64,000 bases of DNA from Candidatus Magnetominusculus dajiuhuensis (GCA_015233465.1 JADFXP010000013.1:1-64000); one strand, 5' to 3'. Counted from the stretch's first letter, positions 1-8,937 are shown. The notes: generated by a model not told the origin, from the letters alone. Numbers and translations: made by a program.

Positions 1-62
1 TCTTGGAATTCAGAAAAATTAAAATCTTGTAGCGTTGTTTGTGGTCTCTTTTGCTCTTCCAT
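1..62 (-). CDS. N-terminal fragment of an unidentified protein, cut by the window edge
   Basis: Reading leftwards from an ATG at 62-60, the frame stays open to the window edge and encodes MEEQKRPQTTLQDFNFSEFQ. An AAGGAG ribosome binding site sits about 7 bases upstream (near 70-76), which supports this as a real start. Only about 20 residues are visible, so no family can be assigned. The hicBA genes lie upstream on the same strand with a gap of about 160 bases. Confidence 0.55.
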   Translation of the reverse strand, partial: MEEQKRPQTTLQDFNFSEFQ

Positions 63-224
63 GTCAATTCTCCTTTTAAAGGTTTATTACCTTTTCGGTA
101 CTTTGACACAGTTTATTTAACAGCCTCTTAGCCACCCTCTTAATATATCATAAAGTCAGCTCCAGATTAAATTTGTCCCAAAAAAAATTCTTCACCTCAG
201 AGAAAAATCAAAAAACTATGTAAA

Positions 225-422
225 TTATTCTAAATTAAGCGATTTAATTACTTGTTTAATTATCTTAGGATGCAATGTAATGCCAGCGTGCATTGGCACA
301 ACTATTCGTCTATTATCTTTTTTGTATATTCTATGACTTCCCTTGCTTCTTATCATTTCATACCCTGCATTCAAAAGCATAGTTTCTGCTTCTTGAGCAG
401 TCAAGCGAGGCAGTTTAGGCAA
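225..422 (-). CDS. hicA: HicA-type mRNA interferase toxin
   Basis: This 65-residue protein matches the HicA (YcfA) family in size and layout: an N-terminal helix followed by the GSHRIYKK segment, which carries the histidine that family members need for RNA cleavage, then a VVPMHAG strand. HicA toxins have a double-stranded-RNA-binding fold and cut mRNA when their antitoxin is lost. The start overlaps the end of the upstream hicB by 8 bases, so the two are translationally coupled. Antitoxin-first order is one of the known HicAB arrangements. The toxin is intact. Family recognition is confident; activity is inferred. Confidence 0.9.
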   Translation of the reverse strand: MPKLPRLTAQEAETMLLNAGYEMIRSKGSHRIYKKDNRRIVVPMHAGITLHPKIIKQVIKSLNLE

Positions 423-639
423 CTTCTACCTCAAGCGATGTGGTCATTATCTCTTTACTTAAATAAATTCTTCTTTCATCCTCTGTAAGGGTCTCTAAAA
501 AAAGCTCAACTGCTTCCCTTATATTATACATAACCTCTTCAAAGGTATCCCCTTGTGATTGACACCCTGTTAGCATTGGACTATACGCGTAATATCCGTA
601 ATCATCTTTTTCTATTGTTACACTTACTTTATATGACAT
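415..639 (-). CDS. hicB: HicB-type antitoxin
   Basis: The 74-residue protein has the typical HicB N-terminal partial RNase-H-like fold: a VTIEKDDYGYYAYSP strand pair, the GCQSQGDTFEEV turn, and an amphipathic helix with EAVELFLE. HicB binds and neutralises HicA. The short C-terminus (about 20 residues after the core) shows no clear helix-turn-helix or ribbon-helix-helix, so operator binding cannot be confirmed from the sequence. It starts 37 bases after the end of pheT on the same strand and might be partly co-transcribed with it. A GAGGT-like ribosome binding site precedes the ATG. Confidence 0.88.
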   Translation of the reverse strand: MSYKVSVTIEKDDYGYYAYSPMLTGCQSQGDTFEEVMYNIREAVELFLETLTEDERRIYLSKEIMTTSLEVEVA

Positions 640-676
640 ATCAGCCTACCTCAACTATATATTTTATCCCCAAATA

Positions 677-2722
677 CTACCGCAAACTCCCCCCAGTCCC
701 ACTAATCACATACTCTACCAGCCGATTATGCAGTTCATCAACCTCAGTCTCTATCAAAGTCCTCTCATTAGACTTATAAATCACGTGAAATGCCAGATTC
801 TTTTTCCCCTTTGGGATATTCTTCCCAGCATAAGAATCAAAGACCTCTGCATCAGCTATTAACTTATCGGGGAATTTTCTTATCAATTCCTCAATCACCC
901 CAGCAGAAATTGAATAGTCCACAAGCATTGCAATATCGCGGTTAATCACTGGATACTTAGAGATCGGAACATATTTTAATCTTTTCGCTTCCAGATTTAA
1001 AAAGCTGTCCAGATTGATTGAAAACACCGCTATCATCGGATTTTTTAGCTTAATATCTATATTTGTTACCACATCTGGCGAGAGCATTCCCATATATCCA
1101 ATATTATCAGCCCCATAGATTATATCAAGCGCCTGTCCCTTAAATAAAAACGGCTGATCAGTTGGTTTAAATTTGTAATCCCATAGGCCAAAGCCCTCAA
1201 ATAATCCCTGTATTAATCCCTTTAGACGATAAAATAAACCCGCTGGTTCACTCCATAACACCTGACTATTATTACTAAATGATAACCCGCTTAACAACAA
1301 CTGTTCCTTTGGCAAAATATCATCTGTCTTTATAAATGTCTTTGAAATCTCATAGATATTTATATCATCAGAGCCGCGATTTAGATTAAATACAAGATTA
1401 TTTATCAGTGATGGAATGATTATTGTCCTCATCATTGTATGATCCTTGCGAAGAGGATTTTTAATGGATACCGCCCTTACTCGCTCATCGCCTTTAGAGA
1501 TATTTAGCCTTGAAAGCGTTTCAGCAGACATAAAACTATAATTAATCACCTCAGTAAACCCCGCCTGTCTCAGATAATCCATTATCTTAAATCTATCCGT
1601 AAAACTACTTCCACTTTTGTTTATAGAAACCTCAGTCTTTGGCATAACGGAGGGTATTCTGTCATAACCATATATCCGCGCTATCTCTTCTATAATATCC
1701 GCAGGAAGTTCCATATCGCCTCTATAAGAAGGCGGACTGACTGTTCTATTTATCGGATTAATTACAAATCCAAGAGAAGTTAAAATCCTGTCTATCTCAT
1801 TATCTGCTATCTCAATCCCAAGCAGACGCTTTACATTAAGCCTATCAAAGCCAATCTCTATCGGTTTATGCTTTATTGGATAAATATCAGTGATTTGGCA
1901 GGCATTACCTCCACAAAGCTCAATAACCAGCCCTGCGGCTGCCTTTAATGCATCAACTACGATTAAAATATCCGCCCCGCGCTCAAAACGATATGAGGAT
2001 TCAGTCTTTAGCCCAAGTTTACGTGAGGCTGCTCGAATTGAGGCAGGATTAAAATATGCGCTTTCTATAAATATATCTGTAGTCAAATCCCTGATCTCAG
2101 TCTCAAACCCGCCCATTATTCCGCCAATTGCAATAGGTCTGCTTTGATCAAATATAATGACCGCTTCCTCTGGCATTACCCTGTCAATGCCGTCTATGGT
2201 CTTGATTTTTTGATTCTTGCCTGCCTTGTTTATTGAGATGGAATTACCATTTAGAGATGATAGGTCAAAGGCATGAAGGGGCTGGCCATATTCTAATTGT
2301 ATATAATTTGTTATATCTACAACATTATTTAAAGCCCTGATACCGCTCGATATTAGCCTTGTCTTTAGCCATTCAGGCGACTCATTTACCTTTATTCCCT
2401 TTATGACAATACCAGCGTATCTGCAGCAAATCTCTGAATCTTTTATATCTATTGAAATATCAGAATTAGTTTCATAATTAATTGTCTTAATATTTGAATT
2501 ATTTAGGGGAATATTAGTAATTGCTGAGAGTTCGCGGCAGATGCCTAAGACACTCAAGCAATCGCCTCTGTTAGGGGTAATTTCAATAACAAGAGCCTGC
2601 TGCCCTCTATCCAAGGTTATAGCCTCAGTCTCAATCCCTGCCATAGTTAAAAGATGAGCTACCTTAGAGGCGGGTTCATTTATATCTATGAAATCTTGTA
2701 TCCAGCTATATGGAATCTGCAT
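677..2722 (-). CDS. pheT: Phenylalanine-tRNA ligase beta subunit lacking the EMAP II-like domain
   Basis: The beta subunit of the (alpha-beta)2 enzyme charging tRNA-Phe. Seen in order: an N-terminal B1 segment (SWIQDFIDI, LLTMAGIE), the TPNRGDCLSVLG motif, a B3/4 editing-type domain (about 100-260), the B5 domain, the catalytic-like core, and a C-terminal FDX-ACB anticodon-binding domain (from about residue 588, YVPISKYPVINRDIAML). Bacterial PheT is usually near 790-800 residues; this one has 681. The shortening is localised: residue ~35 (MAGIETEAI) runs directly into the TPNRGDC motif at about residue 50, so the usual ~110-residue OB-fold tRNA-binding insert is absent. pheS is not adjacent; tRNA-Asn lies just upstream. 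Confidence 0.93.
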   Translation of the reverse strand: MQIPYSWIQDFIDINEPASKVAHLLTMAGIETEAITLDRGQQALVIEITPNRGDCLSVLGICRELSAITNIPLNNSNIKTINYETNSDISIDIKDSEICCRYAGIVIKGIKVNESPEWLKTRLISSGIRALNNVVDITNYIQLEYGQPLHAFDLSSLNGNSISINKAGKNQKIKTIDGIDRVMPEEAVIIFDQSRPIAIGGIMGGFETEIRDLTTDIFIESAYFNPASIRAASRKLGLKTESSYRFERGADILIVVDALKAAAGLVIELCGGNACQITDIYPIKHKPIEIGFDRLNVKRLLGIEIADNEIDRILTSLGFVINPINRTVSPPSYRGDMELPADIIEEIARIYGYDRIPSVMPKTEVSINKSGSSFTDRFKIMDYLRQAGFTEVINYSFMSAETLSRLNISKGDERVRAVSIKNPLRKDHTMMRTIIIPSLINNLVFNLNRGSDDINIYEISKTFIKTDDILPKEQLLLSGLSFSNNSQVLWSEPAGLFYRLKGLIQGLFEGFGLWDYKFKPTDQPFLFKGQALDIIYGADNIGYMGMLSPDVVTNIDIKLKNPMIAVFSINLDSFLNLEAKRLKYVPISKYPVINRDIAMLVDYSISAGVIEELIRKFPDKLIADAEVFDSYAGKNIPKGKKNLAFHVIYKSNERTLIETEVDELHNRLVEYVISGTGGSLR

Positions 2723-2749
2723 TTAAATTATATGAGGATATAAATATTT

Positions 2750-2825
2750 TGGCTCCTGGGGAGGGATTCGAACCCCCGACAAGGTGGTTAACAGCCACCT
2801 GCTCTGCCGGCTGAGCTACCCAGGA
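2750..2825 (-). tRNA. tRNA-Asn (anticodon GTT)
   Basis: The minus strand folds as a complete cloverleaf. Acceptor arms are TCCTGGG and CCCAGGA, the D-arm contains TAGCTCAG, the anticodon loop CTGTTAA gives anticodon GTT (Asn), and the T-loop reads GGTTCGAATCC. The 3' CCA is encoded (plus-strand TGG at 2750-2752), with G as discriminator base. It lies about 28 bases upstream of pheT on the same strand. Confidence 0.95.
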
Positions 2826-3372
2826 ACTTTTTCAGTCCTAAAACCTTCCTATTATAATACAGTTCTATTATTATTTGTCAAACTTAAAATAAAAAAGAAT
2901 AATATTCACCAAAAGACGCATCTCTCTGTGCGGGAGCAGGTGTCCCAAAGGGCAGGGTCTAAGACCCGTTCTAAAAAAGCTTCTTAATATTTAAACATTA
3001 AGTCTATTTATAAACTTGTAGGTCTGAGCGTATAAATATTAAGAAACATTAAACTTGAAATGTTGAAACATTTAGGAGCAAGTCACAGACTTGCTCCCGC
3101 GTCAGGGTCTGAGACTAATTCGCAATTCAAAAGGTAAAATAATTCGATTGCTGAAATAGAAATTAACAACGTAGGAGCATATTGCATATGCCCTATTCGT
3201 TTGCCAAGAGGGCAGGTTCAACCTGCCCCTACGTAAACCCTCAATATTGAGTATCCTTTTTTATTATATTGGACAGATGTGGTCACAGACTTGCTCCGCA
3301 AGGTTTTTTATTTTCCTCTGCGACCTCTGCGTCTCTGCGGTGAAATATCTTTTAGTTTTTTTAATTAAAGAT
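2826..3372. other. 547-base spacer filled with palindromic repeat fragments
   Basis: No supported gene lies here. The spacer is a mosaic of short palindromes: a GGGAGCAGGTGTCCC-like unit near 2935, AGGGTCTAAGACCCG near 2957, GGAGCAAGTCACAGACTTGCTCC at about 3075-3097, AGGGTCTGAGAC near 3104, the longer repeat at 3116-3232, and a partial GTCACAGACTTGCTCCGC near 3279. A CTCTGCG-type low-complexity stretch at about 3315-3345 resembles text dispersed in many bacterial genomes. Confidence 0.7.
3116..3232 (+). repeat. Dispersed ~117-base repeat, copy A
   Basis: This stretch is the inverted counterpart of 8818-8937. Shared blocks include TAATTCGCAATTCAAAAGG at one end, AGAAATTAACAAC in the middle, a GCATATTG.ATATGCCC hairpin, and a GGCAGGTTCAACCTGCCCCTAC hairpin-type end. 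It encodes no protein and has two strong imperfect palindromes, typical of a small non-autonomous mobile or REP-like element. Confidence 0.8.
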
Positions 3373-3401
3373 TTGACATTCCTAACAATATAATATATAG
3401 T
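3373..3401 (+). promoter_or_regulatory. Sigma-70-type promoter for rplM-rpsI
   Basis: A perfect TTGACA (3373-3378) is separated by 17 bases from TATAGT (3396-3401), about 54 bases ahead of the rplM start. Position and spacing fit a housekeeping promoter for the ribosomal protein pair. Confidence 0.7.
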
Positions 3402-3454
3402 ATGTATTAAATAATATTTCTATAAATTTAAAAGGCGAAAAAAGGTGTTATAAT

Positions 3455-3880
3455 ATGACCAGTTATGCTAAAAAAGACGAGTATAAAAGAGAATGGTTAG
3501 TAATTGACGCAACCAACAAGATATTAGGCGAACTTGCAGTAACCATTGCAGTTCATCTCAGAGGCAAACACAAGCCAGTATTTACCCCTAATGTTGATAC
3601 AGGGGATTTTATCATTGTAATTAATGCCGAAAAGGTCAGAGTTACAGGCAATAAACTTGATAAAAAAATGTATCATCGTCACTCAGGTTATCCCGGAGGT
3701 TACAAATCTGAGGCTCTTAGGCATTTGCTCAAGAGAAAGCCTGAAGATGTTATCTACAAGGCAGTTTGGGGAATGATTCCTAAAAATAGGCTCGGCAGAG
3801 ATTTATACAAAAAATTAAAGGTTTATAGCGGCGCTGAACATCCACATTCTGCTCAAAAACCGCTTGCCCTCAGTATATAA
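3455..3880 (+). CDS. rplM: 50S ribosomal protein L13
   Basis: The 141-residue product is full length for bacterial L13, an early-assembly 50S subunit protein. Recognisable blocks are [15 protein letters not shown] near the N-terminus, [18 protein letters not shown], then [12 protein letters not shown] and [17 protein letters not shown]. An AAAGGTG segment upstream of the ATG can serve as ribosome binding site. It forms the conserved rplM-rpsI pair, with rpsI starting about 40 bases downstream, driven by the promoter at 3373-3401. Confidence 0.97.
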   Translation: MTSYAKKDEYKREWLVIDATNKILGELAVTIAVHLRGKHKPVFTPNVDTGDFIIVINAEKVRVTGNKLDKKMYHRHSGYPGGYKSEALRHLLKRKPEDVIYKAVWGMIPKNRLGRDLYKKLKVYSGAEHPHSAQKPLALSI

Positions 3881-3921
3881 CAAACATATAATAAGAATAT
3901 AATTAATTAAATGGAGATATG

Positions 3922-4314
3922 ATGGCAAATATACGTTACACAGCCACTGGAAAAAGAAAGACATCTGTTGCAAGGGTTATACTTCAAAGCGGGACTGGAC
4001 TCATAACAGTTAATAGCCGTCCCTTTGATGCATATTTTCCAAGAGAAACATTGAGAATGATAATCAAACAACCCCTTGAACTTACAGGGATGTATGATAA
4101 ATTTGACACGCTTGTAAATGTCTTTGGGGGCGGTCTTGCCGGTCAAGCTGGAGCAGTAAGGCATGGAATATCCAGGGCATTAATAAACATGGATTTAGAC
4201 CTAAAGCCAAAACTCAAGAAAGAAGGTTTTCTCACAAGGGATTCAAGAGAGAAGGAAAGAAAGAAATACGGTCAGAAAGGCGCAAGAAAGAGATTCCAGT
4301 TCTCAAAGAGATAA
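3922..4314 (+). CDS. rpsI: 30S ribosomal protein S9
   Basis: The 130-residue product has the S9 hallmarks: an N-terminal [14 protein letters not shown] block, [10 protein letters not shown]-like [13 protein letters not shown], the [19 protein letters not shown] core, and the basic [16 protein letters not shown] tail that reaches the P-site tRNA. Two ATGs are in tandem (3919 and 3922). GGAG at 3913-3916 is only 2 bases from the first but 5 from the second, so 3922 (MANIRY) is preferred. It is the second gene of the rplM-rpsI operon; argC follows after a palindromic repeat. Confidence 0.96.
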   Translation: MANIRYTATGKRKTSVARVILQSGTGLITVNSRPFDAYFPRETLRMIIKQPLELTGMYDKFDTLVNVFGGGLAGQAGAVRHGISRALINMDLDLKPKLKKEGFLTRDSREKERKKYGQKGARKRFQFSKR

Positions 4315-4368
4315 TTTTTTATTCCTTTAGTTTCAAAATAAACTTTTCTAAACATATAACCAAAATAA

Positions 4369-4424
4369 TGGGGTAAAGGGGACGAGTCCCCTTTTGGGAG
4401 TTTGAGGGTGAAGCCCTCAAAATA
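4369..4424 (+). repeat. GACGAGTC/GAGCCC palindromic repeat, copy 1
   Basis: AAGGGGACGAGTCCCCTT forms one hairpin and TGAGGGTGAAGCCCTCA a second. This is the first of at least nine related copies in the window. It lies directly upstream of argC and ends 6 bases before its ATG, where a ribosome binding site would be expected. Confidence 0.85.
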
Positions 4425-4430
4425 ATTTCA

Positions 4431-5462
4431 ATGTATAAAGCGATAATTTGCGGTGGCAGCGGATATACAGGCAGTGAACTTTTACGTATCCTCTATTCAC
4501 ATCCAGATATTGAAATAACCTCTGTAACAGCCGAACGTAATGTCGGAAGTGAAATTACAGATTTATTTCCTCATTTATATCCTTATAAAGGATTAAAATT
4601 TGAACCATTAGATAAAGAGACATTATTTAAGAAGGGCGATATTTTTTTCATGGCCCTCCCCCACTCTGCATCCCAAGAAGCAGTTGATTATTTCTATAAA
4701 AAAGGCAAAAAGATTGTTGACCTTTCCGCTGACTTCAGACTAAAAAACCTCGCTGCTTACGAAAAATGGTACGAGGTAAAACATCATTATCCAACAACTC
4801 TTAAAGAAGCAGTCTATGGACTTCCAGAACTTTATAGGGATGAGATAAAAAAGACATCTCTTATCGCATGTCCCGGATGTTATCCAACATCTGCAATACT
4901 TGGATTATATCCAGCATTAAAAAATAGGATTGTTTCTCCAACAGGGATTATTATAGATTCTAAATCAGGCACATCTGGGGCTGGAAGAAAGACAGATGTT
5001 TCACTTTCATTTTCAGAGGTAAACAGTGGATTTAAGGCATATAAAATAGCCTCGCACAGACATACGCCTGAGATAGAACAGGAATTATCACTTATAGCAG
5101 GCGTGGATTTAAAGGTTAATTTTACCCCTCATCTCCTGCCTGTGCCAAGGGGTATATTAAGCACAATCTATGCAAAGGTGACTAAGGATGTTGATATTAT
5201 AGAAATCTATAAAAATACCTACAAGGATGAGCAGTTTGTAAGGGTATTGGATAAAGGCATTTTCCCTGATATACGAAATGTAATAGGCACAAACTACTGC
5301 GAAATAGGTATTGGTATAAACAAAGAGACGGATACATTAATAATAGTTTCAGTGATTGATAATCTTATTAAAGGCGCTTCAGGACAAGCAATTCAGAATA
5401 TGAATTTAATGCTTGACCTGCCTGAAATTACTGCTCTTAATACCATTGGGATACTCCCCTAA
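4431..5462 (+). CDS. argC: N-acetyl-gamma-glutamyl-phosphate reductase
   Basis: The 343-residue enzyme catalyses the NADPH-dependent third step of arginine synthesis. The N-terminus shows the Rossmann motif GGSGYTGSELLRIL; ACPGCYPTSAILGLYP (about 145-160) carries the catalytic cysteine; SGTSGAGRK, ASHRHTPEIEQEL and FTPHLLPVPRGIL are further conserved blocks. Length is normal for the long ArgC type. No Shine-Dalgarno is visible because a palindromic repeat ends just before the ATG, so its two hairpins may affect translation. argH, another arginine gene, lies at 47.6 kb on the other strand. Confidence 0.95.
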   Translation: MYKAIICGGSGYTGSELLRILYSHPDIEITSVTAERNVGSEITDLFPHLYPYKGLKFEPLDKETLFKKGDIFFMALPHSASQEAVDYFYKKGKKIVDLSADFRLKNLAAYEKWYEVKHHYPTTLKEAVYGLPELYRDEIKKTSLIACPGCYPTSAILGLYPALKNRIVSPTGIIIDSKSGTSGAGRKTDVSLSFSEVNSGFKAYKIASHRHTPEIEQELSLIAGVDLKVNFTPHLLPVPRGILSTIYAKVTKDVDIIEIYKNTYKDEQFVRVLDKGIFPDIRNVIGTNYCEIGIGINKETDTLIIVSVIDNLIKGASGQAIQNMNLMLDLPEITALNTIGILP

Positions 5463-5477
5463 AGGATGCTGATCTAA

Positions 5478-7289
5478 ATGTCTATTAAACAATTTCTTAT
5501 CGGAACACCTATTGAATCAATAAGAGAATCAGAACAAAGGCTCACTAAGGTCGCAGGGCTTGCTGTGTTTTCATCTGATGCCCTTTCGTCAGTTGCATAT
5601 GCTACGGATGAAATTTTACTTGCATTGATAATCGTAGGAACGGGCTTTCTAAATTATTCTATATATGTTGCAGTCATGATTACTGCGCTGATGATAATAG
5701 TAGCAATCTCCTATCAGCAAACTATTAGAGAATACCCTTCTGGAGGAGGGGCATATATTGTTGCTAAAGAAAATCTTGGCGATAATGTTGGAATTGTGGC
5801 AGGAGTTGCATTATTGCTTGATTATGTGCTTACTGTGACGGTTAGTATTTCTGCAGGGATTGCAGCTATAACCTCTGCGTTTCCACAATTGCTTAGTCAT
5901 ACGGTTTTCTTATGTCTAATATCGCTCTGTTTTATAATGTTTGTAAATCTTAGAGGGGTTAAAGAATCTGGCAAGGCGTTTTCAATACCTACGTATTTTT
6001 TCATTGTTGTTATGTTTTTGTTAATCATATTTGGTTTTAAGAATTATATTATGGAACCTTATCACCCTATAAGCTTGAAACCTGCTGAACCATTATCTTG
6101 GGTATATGTATTTATATTGCTAAAGGCATTTGCATCAGGCTGCGCGGCGCTAACAGGTATTGAGGCAGTGGCAAATGGGGTAAAGGCATTTAAGCCGCCA
6201 GAGTCTAAAAATGCGCGTATTACCCTTGGGGCGATGGTGTTGATACTTGCTTCTATGTTTATGGGTATTACAATGTTAGCCGATTATTATCATATAATAC
6301 CTAATGAGACTGAAACCGTACTATCACAGCTTTCAAAGGCGGTATTTTCTAAAGGTTTAATGTACTATGGAATCCAGTTTGGAACTGCCCTAATACTTAT
6401 TTTAGCAGCAAATACATCTTTTGCAGATTTTCCAAGACTTTCATCTATTATGGCTACAGATAGATTTCTTCCTCGTCAATTAAGCAATAGAGGTGATAAA
6501 CTTGTATTTTCAAATGGTATAATTTTGCTTGGTTTTTTTTCAGCCCTTTTGATAATTATATTCAACGGTGACACTCATTTACTTATACCACTTTATGCAG
6601 TAGGAGTATTTACTGCATTTACCCTTTCGCAGGCTGGAATGGTTGTGCATTGGAGAAGATTCAAAGGAAAGCATTGGATTAAAGGTATAATAATCAATGG
6701 CTTAGGAACGATTACAACTGCTGTTGTACTATGTATCATAGGATTTGAGAAGTTTGAGCATGGGGCATGGATAGTCATAGTCGCAATACCAATATTGGTT
6801 TTATTAGTTAAAAAAATCCATAAACATTATGTGTCAGTGGGAGAACAGCTTGCTATAAAACCAGATTCATTTCAGTTGCAAAATTATACACATCATTCTG
6901 TTATAATCCCTATTTCAGGACTTCACCAAGCGGTTCTAAGCGCAGTCAAATATGCAAAAACCCTCTCAAAAGATGTATTTGCCGTATATGTTTGTATTGA
7001 TCCAGAAGCAACAAAGAAAGTAAAGACCACATGGTGTAAATTATTTCCAGAGGTCTCACTCATAGTGCTTGACTCCCCATACAGATCAATAACCCAGCCG
7101 CTGCTTGAGTTTATAGATGAAGTTCATAATGACCATCCAAATGGAATTATTACCGTTATACTGCCAGAATTAGTACCGTCAAAATGGTGGCATCATTTAT
7201 TACATAATAATACTGCGCTTTTTATCAAGGGACTGCTGCTGTTTAAAAAGGGGATTGTGTCAACAAGCCTGCCATTTCATTTGAAGTAA
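5478..7289 (+). CDS. APC-superfamily permease, KimA-like K+ importer
   Basis: A 603-residue membrane protein with about 12 hydrophobic segments in residues 25-455 and a soluble C-terminal tail of about 140 residues. The N-terminus (EQRLTKVAGLAVFSSDALSS, then VAYATDEILL) resembles Bacillus subtilis KimA (YdaO), a high-affinity K+ transporter of the same length; GVALLLDYVLTVTVSISAG and SGCAALTGIEAVANGV are typical APC helices. The cytoplasmic tail (HHSVIIPISGLHQAVLSA) looks like a universal-stress-protein fold. In KimA this region responds to cyclic di-AMP; that is known for the family and not shown here. It starts 15 bases after argC, so it may share its transcript. An amino-acid transporter is the alternative. 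Confidence 0.75.
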   Translation: MSIKQFLIGTPIESIRESEQRLTKVAGLAVFSSDALSSVAYATDEILLALIIVGTGFLNYSIYVAVMITALMIIVAISYQQTIREYPSGGGAYIVAKENLGDNVGIVAGVALLLDYVLTVTVSISAGIAAITSAFPQLLSHTVFLCLISLCFIMFVNLRGVKESGKAFSIPTYFFIVVMFLLIIFGFKNYIMEPYHPISLKPAEPLSWVYVFILLKAFASGCAALTGIEAVANGVKAFKPPESKNARITLGAMVLILASMFMGITMLADYYHIIPNETETVLSQLSKAVFSKGLMYYGIQFGTALILILAANTSFADFPRLSSIMATDRFLPRQLSNRGDKLVFSNGIILLGFFSALLIIIFNGDTHLLIPLYAVGVFTAFTLSQAGMVVHWRRFKGKHWIKGIIINGLGTITTAVVLCIIGFEKFEHGAWIVIVAIPILVLLVKKIHKHYVSVGEQLAIKPDSFQLQNYTHHSVIIPISGLHQAVLSAVKYAKTLSKDVFAVYVCIDPEATKKVKTTWCKLFPEVSLIVLDSPYRSITQPLLEFIDEVHNDHPNGIITVILPELVPSKWWHHLLHNNTALFIKGLLLFKKGIVSTSLPFHLK

Positions 7290-7393
7290 TACAGAAAGAT
7301 TATTATAAATTTGTACACTTAGTATATTACAAATGTGTTACAATGGAAAGGTTTAATACAAAATTATTTATAAATTAAAGGGGAATAGCTTTT

Positions 7394-7846
7394 ATGGGGA
7401 TTGAAGTATGGCATATATGGATAATTGCTGCAGTTATCCTTTTTATTGTTGAAATTTTCGCACCAACATTTATATCAATATGTATAGCTATCGGCTGTCT
7501 TGCCTCTGGGTTATTTTCTTATTTTGACTATGGAATAAAAATTCAAACAATTATATTTTTCATTGGGACTATTGCAAGTTTTTTTGGGGTGAGACCGCTA
7601 ATGCTTAAATACGCTTACAAAGAAGGTAGAGGAATCAAAACAAACGTTGATGCACTTATAGGAAAAATTGGAAGAGTGACTATTAAAATAGACCCTAACA
7701 AAGATGAAGGAAGAGTCATTGTTGATGGTGAAGACTGGAGAGCAATAAGTGAAGGAAATATTATAATAAACTCTGGAGAGAAGATAGAAGTTATAAAAGT
7801 GGACAGCACAATTTTGATAGTTAAATCAATAAAAAAGGGGGAATAA
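7394..7846 (+). CDS. NfeD-like membrane protein
   Basis: The 150-residue protein has an N-terminal block of two or three hydrophobic helices (VWHIWIIAAVILFIVEIFAP; FSYFDYGIKIQTIIFFIGT) and a C-terminal OB-fold NfeD domain (LIGKIGRVTIKI, GRVIVDGEDWRAISEG, GEKIEVIKVDS). This is the short NfeD1b form without the protease domain. It precedes the slipin gene by 3 bases; NfeD and slipin/stomatin genes are a well-known pair acting on membrane microdomains. It is preceded by an AAAGGGGAAT ribosome binding site. Confidence 0.88.
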   Translation: MGIEVWHIWIIAAVILFIVEIFAPTFISICIAIGCLASGLFSYFDYGIKIQTIIFFIGTIASFFGVRPLMLKYAYKEGRGIKTNVDALIGKIGRVTIKIDPNKDEGRVIVDGEDWRAISEGNIIINSGEKIEVIKVDSTILIVKSIKKGE

Positions 7847-7849
7847 GTT

Positions 7850-8809
7850 ATGGGAGTGATTATTATTTTACTGTTATTGGTTATTTTTGCAATTGTCTTT
7901 GTAGTAATGGGTATCAAGATCGTCCATCAATCAGAAACAATGGTAATTGAAAGGCTGGGTAAATATAGCCGAACATTAGATGCTGGAATAAATATTATTT
8001 GGCCAGTCTTTGACAGAGCAAGAGAGATACAATGGCGCTATCTCAAAGATGGAGGATCTATAGGTAAATATGTATTGAAAACAAATGCCAACAAAATTGA
8101 TTTAAGAGAAACCGTTTATGATTTTCCAAAACAAAATGTAATTACAAAAGATAATGTTGTTACTGAGATCAATGCTATATTATATTTTCAAATCATTGAT
8201 CCTGTTAAGGCAGTTTACGAAATCTCAAACCTGCCTGACGCTATTGAAAAACTAACACAAACAACTTTAAGAAATGTAATTGGCGATATGCACTTAGACG
8301 AAACTCTTACTTCAAGAGATACTATTAATGGGAAATTACGAACTGTTTTAGATGAAGCTACTCACAAGTGGGGAGTAAAAGTAAATAGAGTTGAACTTCA
8401 AGACATAAATCCGCCTGAGGATATACGAGGCGCAATGGAAAAGCAAATGCGTGCAGAACGTAATAAGCGTGCAACAGTTCTTGAAGCTGAGGGAGAGAAA
8501 CAAGCTAGAATTTTACAATCAGAAGGATTAAAATTAGCGGCGATAAATAATGCTGAAGGCGAAAAACAAGCCAGAATATTAAGGGCAGAAGGAGAAGCAG
8601 CAGCAATTCACAATATCATAGTAGCGATTGCTACAACAAACAGCGACCCTGTAAATTACCTCATAGCACTCCGCTATATTGACACATTAAAAGAAATGGT
8701 AAGCGGTCAGGGAAATAAGGTTATATATATGCCTTATGAAGCTACTGGAATATTAAGTTCAATAGGCGGGATAAAGGATCTGCTTAATAAAACAATTAAT
8801 AAAGAATAA
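7850..8809 (+). CDS. Slipin/stomatin-like SPFH-domain protein (QmcA type)
   Basis: The 319-residue protein has one N-terminal membrane segment (IIILLLLVIFAIVFVVMG), an SPFH/band-7 domain (VIERLGKYSRTLDAGINII, then ITKDNVVTEINAILYFQI and LRNVIGDMHLDETLTSRD), and a charged helix rich in AEGEKQARIL repeats that drives oligomerisation. It pairs with the NfeD gene just upstream (GGGGGA ribosome binding site within the nfeD end). Members organise lipid microdomains or assist membrane proteases. The C-terminal VNYLIALRYIDTLKEM segment is typical of paraslipins/QmcA. Confidence 0.92.
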   Translation: MGVIIILLLLVIFAIVFVVMGIKIVHQSETMVIERLGKYSRTLDAGINIIWPVFDRAREIQWRYLKDGGSIGKYVLKTNANKIDLRETVYDFPKQNVITKDNVVTEINAILYFQIIDPVKAVYEISNLPDAIEKLTQTTLRNVIGDMHLDETLTSRDTINGKLRTVLDEATHKWGVKVNRVELQDINPPEDIRGAMEKQMRAERNKRATVLEAEGEKQARILQSEGLKLAAINNAEGEKQARILRAEGEAAAIHNIIVAIATTNSDPVNYLIALRYIDTLKEMVSGQGNKVIYMPYEATGILSSIGGIKDLLNKTINKE

Positions 8810-8817
8810 TGAACTTG

Positions 8818-8937
8818 TAGGGGCAGGTTGAACCTGCCCCTATTGGTAAGCGAACAGGGCATATACAATATGCCCCTATGTTGTTAATTTCTGTTTCATC
8901 TAATCATATTATTTTACCTTTTGAATTGCGAATTAGT
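8818..8937 (-). repeat. Dispersed ~120-base repeat, copy B (inverted relative to copy A)
   Basis: Read on the minus strand it matches 3116-3232 over nearly its whole length, with scattered substitutions concentrated in the middle. It starts about 9 bases after the slipin stop codon. The GGGGCAGGTTGAACCTGCCCC palindrome is essentially perfect here and could act as a terminator-like hairpin. Confidence 0.8.

Noticed and set aside
2784-2987. Short plus-strand frame over the tRNA gene
   Set aside because: It runs through the antisense of tRNA-Asn and through palindromes.
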